Source: Chloroflexota bacterium
GTDB taxonomy: Bacteria > Chloroflexota > FW602-bin22 > JACPRP01
Assembly: GCA_016210495.1 (NCBI GenBank)
Contig: JACQUC010000207.1
Location: 1-36,715, forward strand
Length of the DNA stretch: 36,715 nucleotides
Reading direction: 5' to 3'
A program made the position numbers and the translations under genes. Position 1 is the first letter of the stretch. Each line of letters starts with the position of its first letter. Under the pieces are notes generated by a model. It did no database searches. It saw only the letters and a list, made by a program, of their open reading frames with translations, and had not been told where the DNA came from. Below are positions 31,172-36,715 of this stretch, one piece after another.

Positions 31172-34100
31172 CTATTGTAGCTCGTCGAGAAGCGCCCTTG
31201 CCTCGCGCAAATCCGGGGTGTCGAACCCCTCGGCGAACCAGCTGTAGATGGATGCCAGCCTGTCGCGCGCCTCGGTTGTTTTACCCTGGGTACGCCAGAG
31301 TCGTGCCAGGCTCATCACCGTGCGCAGCTCCCACGAGCGCGCTTCTTGCCGGCGAGCGATGGCGAGCGCGCGGTGGAGGGACGCCTCGGCCTCCCTTATG
31401 TCCCCACGCCCACCACGCGCCAACAGCACCTCGCCTTTCAGTCGGTGCAGCTCCGCTTCGTGCCAGCGTATGCCGGTCTTCTCGACCGTGTCCAGCGCCT
31501 CGGCGAGCACGCTCAATCCCTGCTCGACACGCCCGGCGTGCCGCAGCAGATCGGCAAGCAAGAGGTGTTGGAAGGCCCGCGCAGGCGTGCTGCCCGCCCG
31601 CCGCAACACGCCGGCGCCGAGATGCGCGCGTGAGAATCCGTCCGCGGCGATTCCTCCATCGGCTCGCACCCAGGCGCGAAAGCCCGCTCCCCAGCCTTGG
31701 GGCAAAGCTCTGCCTCTCTCGCCCGCTAGGCGCTCGAAGGTTTCCAGCGCCCTGCCGGCCGCCTGACGTTCGCCGCGGACCATACGGAAGGCCAGCTCCC
31801 CGGAGAGCAGCGCGAACCCCAGTGTAAAAACGTGATCCAGCTCTCGGGCCAGAGAGAGGGCATCCGCACTGCGGCGCGAGGCCTGATCGGGATAGCCGAG
31901 TACCCACAAAGCGAAGGCTAACCAGGCGCTGTTGACTACCCCGATGTCCCGTTTGATCAAGGACGCCAGAAAGCCGTGTCTCTGGGGCGTGTAGATTTCG
32001 GCGGCCTTTTCCAGGTAGGCACGTGCCGGAAGGAAGCCCCCGGCGAAAAAGTGGCTGCAGCCTAGCATTACGTTGGCGAGCGCCGTGGCCGGGTCGTCCG
32101 GTGGCCCTTGCGCCAGCCTCGACAGCGGATCGGGTCGACTGAGCACTGTCCGAAACTCCCCCTGACCGGCGAGGAAGTCTGATACCAGCAACAAGGCGCT
32201 CCACAACTGATCCGTCCCCGGTCCTTCCGAAGGATGCCCGGACGTAGCGCCGGTCGGGTCGAGGATGCCTATCTGTTCAAGAGACAGCCGGCCCTGCGCG
32301 CTCACCAGCGACATGCCCAGAGCGATCTGCAAGGCTTGCTCACGCTCGGCGCGTTCAGGCCCATCCGGCATCCCACGAAGCAGGGCCAAACCGCGCACGA
32401 AGTGGGCAATCGCCACGGCGTCGCCCGATACCCGCGCTTCTCTGCTGCCCGCTTTCAAAAGCCAGTCCGCCGCCCTGGATGCTATTCCCGCCACCTCGCA
32501 GTGCCGCGCGATCTTCACCGCCACGTCGTCCGCCCACTCTCCGTACAGCGACTCCAGGGCGGTGCCGACGGCCTCGTGCAAACGCGCCCGCTCCACCCCA
32601 TCCAGACGATCGTACAGGTATCTTTGGAAGGCAGCGTGCCGGAAGCGGTACCGCGACAGCCACTGCTCGCCCATCCGATCCAGGCCGCGGGCGGCGACAA
32701 GGTGGTGCTCCCTGCCCAGCACGCCGCTGAGACAGCGATGCACGTCCTGCTCGCCAGATCCGTGCACCCTTGCCACCACCTCGGCGGTGAACTCCTCCCC
32801 CTCCACGCTGGCGATTGCCAGTAGCGCCTGCTGGCTTGCGGGCAGCCGGCCAATGCGCTCGGCGATGACCACCTCCACCCGCGTGGGCATCTCCTCCCAT
32901 CTCAGCACGCTTGGCCCGACCCAGCGGCCCTCTCTGTCCCGCACGAGGTCACCGCGCTCCTTGAAGCCCCGCAGAAGCTCGACGGTGAAGAGCGCGTGCC
33001 CGTCCGTGTGTCGGTACAGCTTCTCGCGGAAGTCGACGGTCAGACGATTCGGCTCGGCATCCAGCAGGTCGCTCACAAACTGCCAGCCCTCGGCCCGCCC
33101 AAGGTCGACGTCGACGTCGCCGAAGTCGCGCCGCAGCTCATTGACGATGGCCTCGAGGGGATGGCGCTGCCCGTCTCTTCCCAGGGTCAGGTCTTCCGGG
33201 CGATAGGCACATAGGATAAGGAGACGCCTGCCAGCCAACCGTCGCGCGAGGTGGAAGAGCAGGCCGATGGAACCACCGTCCGCCCACTGCGCGTCGTCCA
33301 ACACCAGGACCAGTGGCTCCCGCTCGGCCACCGCCAGGAGCACCGCCGTCACCTGCTCGCGCAACTCGTCCTGCCCGATGCCCGCCAGGCCGGGGTCCGC
33401 CCAAGGCGGACTGCGCAGCTTCTCCAGACGATCCGGCCAGGCCTCGCCGGCAATCTTTTCTCGTGCCAAAAACGCCTGCGCCCGCCTCGTCAGCGCTTCG
33501 GCGGATACGAACACGTCGATCAGGGCAGGGCCGTGCTCCAGCAGGTCCTCGAGGCGCTCAGGCAGCCGCGCCCGAACGCGCCGAGCGGACTCTTCGCCAC
33601 CGGGCCAGGGTGCCAGCCGCGCTCTCTCGCAACCCACGAGGGACTGGATGATGTCCCGGAATGGGGCGTACAGAGCGCCAGCGCCGACGTTGGCATCACA
33701 GCTTCCACCCGCCACGGCCAGATCGGGATGCGAGCGCAAGGCCCGCCGGGCAAATTCCTCGATCAAAGCGGTCTTGCCACTGCCGGCATCACCGGTTATG
33801 AAGACCACGCGTCCACGGCCGCCCAGTGCCATCGCCAGATGGCGGGCCATCTCGGCCAGCTCACGCTTCCGGCCGACGAAGAAGGGCGTTTGCTCTCCTG
33901 CATCGTCCGCGACGGGCAGCGGCATGCGGAGAGCATCGGAAGCGGAGATCGCTTTCATCCCGTCCAGTCTCCCATCGCGGATGCTCTCGTACAGCGCCGT
34001 GGTCTCCCGCGCCGGCTCGACACCAAGCTCGTCGGCCAATAGCCGGCAGCAAGTCTTGTAGTGCGCCAGGGCGGCGCTCCGCTGGCCGCCAAGCGCCAGC

Positions 34101-34723
34101 AGGCGCATGACCTGCTGGTGCGCCTCTTCACGCCACGGCTCGAGGGCAATTTGCCGTTGCGCGTAGGCCTGGGCGCGCTCGTACTGCCCGCGCTCCTCCC
34201 AGTACGCCGCCAGCCAGTGCAGCGCCTTCAACGCCGAACGGCCGAACTGCTCTCGCTTGAGGGTTGCCCATTCCTCGAAGGCCGGGCTATCGCCGATGTA
34301 AAACCCCTCCAGGAAGTTGCCGCGATACAGCTCGATCCCTTCTTGCACGAGGCCGGCCGCGAGATAGCCGCCCTCGTAGGGGGCCACGAGCTCGACAAAG
34401 GAAGCTACGTCCAACCGATAGTCGCCGGCCCGGTTGAACTCGACGGAGTCGCGAGCGATGAGGAGAAGTGGGGTCGGCGCGCGGCGATCGTCGATGGCGT
34501 CGCGGAGATTGGACAGGGCGTGGCGCAGCATGGCCAGGGCGCCCTGGTCGGGGTGCTCGGGCCAGAGGAGGGCCGCTAGCACCGGGCGGGGATGCGGCCG
34601 GCCGGCCTCCACGGCCAGGTAGGCCAGCAGCGCCCGCACCTTGTTGGAGGCCAATCCCGCAAGCGGTTTGCCGTCCAGCGTCGCGCGGAAGGGTCCGAGC
34701 AGGGAAAGCTCCAGCCTCGCCAA
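31172..34723 (-). CDS. BTAD/SARP-type transcriptional regulator with AAA ATPase and TPR-like C-terminus
   Basis: 1183 residues from the TTG at 34723, which follows GGAGGAGG by five bases. An upstream reading to 34789 is excluded because it overlaps the promoter (34766-34794). Domains in order: OmpR-like winged helix (about 1-90, 'LELSLLGPFRATLDGKPLAG'), BTAD helical domain (about 100-245, ending 'LADELGVEPARETTALYESI'), ATPase domain with Walker A 'GDAGSGKTAL' (311-320) and Walker B 'LVLVLDDAQWAD' (471-482), then a long helical repeat region. Such proteins activate transcription after ligand- or partner-driven ATP-dependent assembly. Residues 437-444 are encoded by a 17-base palindrome that matches the intergenic repeat core. 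It is divergent from the small protein and TasA-like genes, which may be its targets. Confidence 0.92.
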   Translation of the reverse strand: MARLELSLLGPFRATLDGKPLAGLASNKVRALLAYLAVEAGRPHPRPVLAALLWPEHPDQGALAMLRHALSNLRDAIDDRRAPTPLLLIARDSVEFNRAGDYRLDVASFVELVAPYEGGYLAAGLVQEGIELYRGNFLEGFYIGDSPAFEEWATLKREQFGRSALKALHWLAAYWEERGQYERAQAYAQRQIALEPWREEAHQQVMRLLALGGQRSAALAHYKTCCRLLADELGVEPARETTALYESIRDGRLDGMKAISASDALRMPLPVADDAGEQTPFFVGRKRELAEMARHLAMALGGRGRVVFITGDAGSGKTALIEEFARRALRSHPDLAVAGGSCDANVGAGALYAPFRDIIQSLVGCERARLAPWPGGEESARRVRARLPERLEDLLEHGPALIDVFVSAEALTRRAQAFLAREKIAGEAWPDRLEKLRSPPWADPGLAGIGQDELREQVTAVLLAVAEREPLVLVLDDAQWADGGSIGLLFHLARRLAGRRLLILCAYRPEDLTLGRDGQRHPLEAIVNELRRDFGDVDVDLGRAEGWQFVSDLLDAEPNRLTVDFREKLYRHTDGHALFTVELLRGFKERGDLVRDREGRWVGPSVLRWEEMPTRVEVVIAERIGRLPASQQALLAIASVEGEEFTAEVVARVHGSGEQDVHRCLSGVLGREHHLVAARGLDRMGEQWLSRYRFRHAAFQRYLYDRLDGVERARLHEAVGTALESLYGEWADDVAVKIARHCEVAGIASRAADWLLKAGSREARVSGDAVAIAHFVRGLALLRGMPDGPERAEREQALQIALGMSLVSAQGRLSLEQIGILDPTGATSGHPSEGPGTDQLWSALLLVSDFLAGQGEFRTVLSRPDPLSRLAQGPPDDPATALANVMLGCSHFFAGGFLPARAYLEKAAEIYTPQRHGFLASLIKRDIGVVNSAWLAFALWVLGYPDQASRRSADALSLARELDHVFTLGFALLSGELAFRMVRGERQAAGRALETFERLAGERGRALPQGWGAGFRAWVRADGGIAADGFSRAHLGAGVLRRAGSTPARAFQHLLLADLLRHAGRVEQGLSVLAEALDTVEKTGIRWHEAELHRLKGEVLLARGGRGDIREAEASLHRALAIARRQEARSWELRTVMSLARLWRTQGKTTEARDRLASIYSWFAEGFDTPDLREARALLDELQ
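33395..33411. repeat. Repeat core inside the BTAD regulator gene
   Basis: GTCCGCC-CAA-GGCGGAC matches the core of the repeats at 3044-3060 and 15540-15556 with one base changed, and is preceded by GGG as in the copy at 15540. It sits between Walker A and Walker B. It may be an old insertion or a chance match in GC-rich coding DNA. Confidence 0.45.
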
Positions 34724-34765
34724 GGCCACCTCCTCCAGCCTCCAAGCGTGGGCGCCCGTACGGCG

Positions 34766-34794
34766 ATTATACAGCAGGCGGCAAGGCAAATCAA
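34766..34794 (-). promoter_or_regulatory. Sigma-70-like promoter of the BTAD regulator
   Basis: On the minus strand TTGATT (34789-34794), 17 bases, TATAAT (34766-34771). The start near 34759 lies upstream of the TTG start codon at 34723 and rules out earlier starts. Next to it, AAACG-TTTGATAAG-CGTTT (34799-34817) is a small inverted repeat that could be an operator. Confidence 0.65.
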
Positions 34795-34857
34795 ACCCTA
34801 AACGTTTGATAAGCGTTTTCTCAATGGTCCTGTGCTAACATTTGCGCGCGGGAGGGG

Positions 34858-34891
34858 ACGGGGCAACCATCCGCCTTAGGCGGACCCCTAC
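34858..34891. repeat. Palindromic repeat upstream of the small protein gene
   Basis: GACGGGGCAACCA, then TCCGCC-TTA-GGCGGA (34870-34884), then CCCCTAC. In reverse it starts GTAGGGGTCCGCC as at 15534, and ends with the GGTTGCCCCGTC half of the element at 7597. It therefore looks like a hybrid of two sub-types. It lies between the divergent promoters and the small protein gene. Confidence 0.75.
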
Positions 34892-34960
34892 AGACATCAC
34901 CCGGATGTTGCGTGATCGTGCACCGGGGATGCGTCAACGAATCCACAAGGGGGCGCCGTG

Positions 34961-35158
34961 ATGAGCAACCCGCGCGACTATCGGGCTTACCTGTTACGCC
35001 TGTGGCGGGCCGAGAGCGCCGAGGGAACGGTGTGGCGGGCCTCGCTGGAGAGCCCCCACACCGGCGAGTGCCGCGCCTTCCCGGACCTGGCATCGCTGTA
35101 CGCGTTTCTGCAGGGCCAGACGACGGTTGTCGACGTCAAGGAACAGACCGAGGAATAA
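34961..35158 (+). CDS. Small conserved 'YLLRLWR' protein, function unknown
   Basis: 65 residues, ATG at 34961 with AAGGGGG seven bases upstream. The sequence has 'DYRAYLLRLWRAES', 'WRASLESPHTGE' and 'FPDLASLYAFLQGQT', a pattern I recognise from short proteins near regulators in Chloroflexota; no function is known to me. No signal or membrane segment. Its position opposite the BTAD regulator gene suggests it may be regulated by, or partner with, that protein. Confidence 0.7.
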   Translation: MSNPRDYRAYLLRLWRAESAEGTVWRASLESPHTGECRAFPDLASLYAFLQGQTTVVDVKEQTEE

Positions 35159-35321
35159 GGAAGGAGGTAGGGTGGCCGACATGTGTTCGGCGAGCACGAG
35201 GCTGACGAGGATTGTGTGGCCCGGCGCACCTGTAGCCGAAAGCTTTAGCTTGCGCGTAGCCTGTTCGCCATGGCGAGGCAGCGGTTTGCATACGGGCGCC
35301 TTGCACAGGCGACCGGCCACG

Positions 35322-35339
35322 CGCACCCTGAAGGGTGCG
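35322..35339. repeat. Hairpin in the leader of the TasA-like gene
   Basis: CGCACCC-TGAA-GGGTGCG, a seven-base stem with a TGAA loop, 73 bases before the ATG at 35412. The 253-base gap 35159-35411 holds this hairpin and an open frame continuous with the next gene, but no other gene I can support. It could be a repeat or a leader structure. Confidence 0.5.
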
Positions 35340-35411
35340 GCTACGGCGGATCTGCCCAGTGCAAGATTAGTTCGGCAGCAGTTCTTAGTAACAGATGGGA
35401 GGTTTACCCAG

Positions 35412-36008
35412 ATGAAACTCAAAGCCAGCCTGATGGCGATAATGATGATGGCCGTGGTGCTAGGGCTCGTGGGCAGCGGCACATTCGCGGTGTTTACCGA
35501 TACGGAGGCCAACGGGGGCAACACGTTTGGCACGGGGAACGTAGATCTTTCGCTGAACCCAAGCACGGCTCTCTTCACAGTTTCGGGCATAAAGCCTGGC
35601 GACTATTTGCCGCTGAGGCCGATAACTGTGACCAACAGCGGCAGCATGCAACTGCGGATGGCTATGGAGTCCACCGCTAGCAATCCCGACGGCAAGAACC
35701 TGCGTAACTGGCTCACGCTAAAGGTCAGGCATAACTACCCCGTAGCCTCGTGCACAGGCTACTCCGGTGGCTGGGAGGATTACGGGCTTGCACTTTACCT
35801 GGAGGGACCAATAGGCAACGAGCCTCCCATAAAGATCTTTGGCGACAAGGCGCAAGGGAATCAGGGAGGCGACATCGTGATGCCGCCAGGCTATACCGAT
35901 GTGTTCTGTTTCGGAGTGAACCTGACAGCTTACGTAACGAACACGGTCGCCAGCGCCAGCACCACCGTGACGTTCACGTTCTACGCCGAGCAGACCGATA
36001 ACAATTAG
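35412..36008 (+). CDS. TasA/camelysin-like secreted protein with SipW-type signal
   Basis: 198 residues from the ATG at 35412 (GGGAGG upstream). The frame is open to 35127, including a GTG at 35172 with AAGGAGG, but the extra part is not protein-like and would bury the signal peptide. The N-terminus has basic residues, a hydrophobic core and 'GSGTFAVFTDTEANGGNTF' (21-39), the SipW-type signal with cleavage expected after Ala26. The rest is a beta-rich domain ('VDLSLNP', 'GIKPGD', 'PITVTNSG') like the biofilm fibre proteins TasA and CalY. The signal peptidase gene follows after 42 bases. It is probably a surface fibre or matrix protein. Confidence 0.85.
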   Translation: MKLKASLMAIMMMAVVLGLVGSGTFAVFTDTEANGGNTFGTGNVDLSLNPSTALFTVSGIKPGDYLPLRPITVTNSGSMQLRMAMESTASNPDGKNLRNWLTLKVRHNYPVASCTGYSGGWEDYGLALYLEGPIGNEPPIKIFGDKAQGNQGGDIVMPPGYTDVFCFGVNLTAYVTNTVASASTTVTFTFYAEQTDNN

Positions 36009-36050
36009 CAAGGCCTGGGACGGCATCGCAGTAAACCGCGAGGAGAGCGA

Positions 36051-36590
36051 ATGAAGATCGCCGTCCCCCTAGTCGGCTACTCGCTCCTGCTGCTGGCCAC
36101 CGGTCTCGTCTACCTGGTGGTGATCTTCCCGCGCACCACGAACACCCAGTTGATGGTGGTGCGCAGCGGGAGTATGGCGCCGACCTTTCTGACGGGCGAC
36201 GCGATCATCGTGCGCCAGCCCGACGGCTACTTCGCGCCGGAGATGATCGTCACCTTCGCCGAGGGCAACAGGCTGATCACCCATCGCATCGTCGAGGTAA
36301 ACGAGGTGGACGGGTCGACGCAGTTGGTGACGCAGGGCGACGCCAACAGCGCCCCGGACGCCATGCCGGTGTCGCCGGAGCAGGTGCGGGGCATCTACAC
36401 CCATCGCATTCCTTACCTGGGGTACCTGGCCGAGGGCGTCCGCCGGCCGATGGTCTGGCTCGTGGTGCTGGTCCTGCCGGCGGTGCTCCTCGTCGCCCTG
36501 GAGGTGTGGAACCCGTTTAAGGCGTCGGGGCCGGCGGAAGCCGGGAGGAGGCCGGGGAAGGCGTCAACGGATTTGAAACGTTATGCGTAA
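36051..36590 (+). CDS. Signal peptidase I, SipW-like (ER/archaeal type)
   Basis: 179 residues, ATG at 36051 with GAGGAGAG upstream. A membrane segment (about 5-26) is followed by 'VVRSGSMAPTF' with catalytic Ser41, then 'LITHRIVEV' with His78 where bacterial type I enzymes have Lys, and 'QGDANSAPD' with Asp97/Asp103. This Ser-His-Asp set marks the ER/archaeal class that includes Bacillus SipW. A second membrane segment lies at about 133-151. It is the expected processing enzyme of the TasA-like protein encoded just upstream. Confidence 0.9.
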   Translation: MKIAVPLVGYSLLLLATGLVYLVVIFPRTTNTQLMVVRSGSMAPTFLTGDAIIVRQPDGYFAPEMIVTFAEGNRLITHRIVEVNEVDGSTQLVTQGDANSAPDAMPVSPEQVRGIYTHRIPYLGYLAEGVRRPMVWLVVLVLPAVLLVALEVWNPFKASGPAEAGRRPGKASTDLKRYA

Positions 36591-36607
36591 TAAAGGGCAA
36601 TTTGTGG

Positions 36608-36663
36608 TACGATAGTTAGTAGGGCTTCCCGCTCTCCTTGAATGTTGTAGATGAAAGGAGAGC
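36608..36663 (+). promoter_or_regulatory. Promoter-like element and hairpin covering the ribosome binding site of the last gene
   Basis: An extended -10 (TGG-TACGAT, -10 at 36608-36613) lacks a clear -35 box. Downstream GCTCTCCTT (36631-36639) pairs perfectly with AAGGAGAGC (36655-36663) across a 15-base loop. The second arm contains the ribosome binding site AAGGAG of the ATG at 36666, so folding would hide it. Confidence 0.55.
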
Positions 36664-36665
36664 CA

Positions 36666-36715
36666 ATGGACACGGACCAAGGTCCACTGTCGCCGGAGCA
36701 CGGTAAGGTGCTCCA
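36666..36715 (+). CDS. Start of an unidentified gene (cut by window edge)
   Basis: ATG at 36666 with AAAGGAGAG just upstream opens a frame of 16 codons ('MDTDQGPLSPEHGKVL') running off the window. Too short to identify. It follows the signal peptidase gene by 75 bases and has its own leader. Confidence 0.45.
   Translation, partial: MDTDQGPLSPEHGKVL

Noticed and set aside
31081..31827. Plus-strand frame of 248 codons
   Set aside because: Low-complexity Arg/Pro/Ala translation opposite the BTAD regulator; a GC-rich shadow frame.
35127..35411. N-terminal extension of the TasA-like protein, including a GTG at 35172 with a good ribosome binding site
   Set aside because: It would place about 80 unstructured residues before a complete signal peptide, while the ATG at 35412 has its own ribosome binding site. 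The region also contains a repeat-like hairpin.
1..36715. CRISPR arrays, rRNA, tRNA, complete insertion sequences
   Set aside because: No regularly spaced direct repeats, no recognisable tRNA cloverleaf or rRNA stretches, and no transposase-like frame were seen on reading through.

Overview
The window looks like a stretch of a Chloroflexota (Chloroflexi) genome, probably from an uncultivated lineage. This is inferred from gene style and not from a marker gene. The signs are moderately high GC, a BTAD/AAA regulator beside a small 'YLLRLWR' protein, lipoproteins with Pro/Ala-rich linkers, a TasA-like protein next to an ER-type signal peptidase, and many short palindromic repeats of the GTAGGGGC...GCCCCTAC type. 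No rRNA, tRNA, CRISPR or complete insertion sequence was seen.

Positions 1-26490 form one catabolic island in two divergent arms, read from a shared control region at about 8930-9470. The leftward arm runs: LIV-type binding lipoprotein (broken by an in-frame TGA), UroD-type methyltransferase, livG, livH, livM, livF, molybdopterin oxidoreductase, corrinoid protein, and a second UroD-type methyltransferase cut by the left edge. The rightward arm runs: FadR-type regulator, molybdenum-hydroxylase catalytic subunit, orphan binding lipoprotein, FAD oxidoreductase, second orphan binding lipoprotein, second molybdopterin oxidoreductase, UroD methyltransferase, third orphan binding lipoprotein, UroD methyltransferase, corrinoid protein, UroD methyltransferase lacking its zinc ligands, OsmC-like protein, and UroD methyltransferase. 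In all there are six UroD-type methyltransferases and two cognate-type corrinoid proteins, with an importer and four unrelated redox enzymes. The simplest reading is uptake and corrinoid-dependent demethylation of one or more methylated (perhaps methoxylated aromatic) compounds, with oxidation of the remaining skeleton or the C1 unit. The substrate is not determinable from sequence. No corrinoid-reactivating protein and no methyl-corrinoid:tetrahydrofolate methyltransferase is in the window.

Positions 26600-30240 are a zone of damaged genes: an orphan antitoxin-like gene, the C-terminal third of a LysR regulator, a fumarase-type alpha subunit cut to half length beside an intact-looking beta subunit, a fumarate reductase/succinate dehydrogenase-type flavoprotein, and the last 59 codons of an M24 peptidase. 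A VapBC-like pair with a frameshifted PIN toxin follows (30274-31009).

Positions 31172-36715 hold a large leftward BTAD/AAA transcriptional regulator, and rightward genes for a 65-residue protein, a TasA/camelysin-like secreted protein with its SipW-like signal peptidase, and the start of another gene whose ribosome binding site is folded into a hairpin.

A family of GC-rich palindromic repeats is scattered through the window. One copy lies in frame inside the molybdenum hydroxylase gene, and the core of another lies inside the BTAD regulator.
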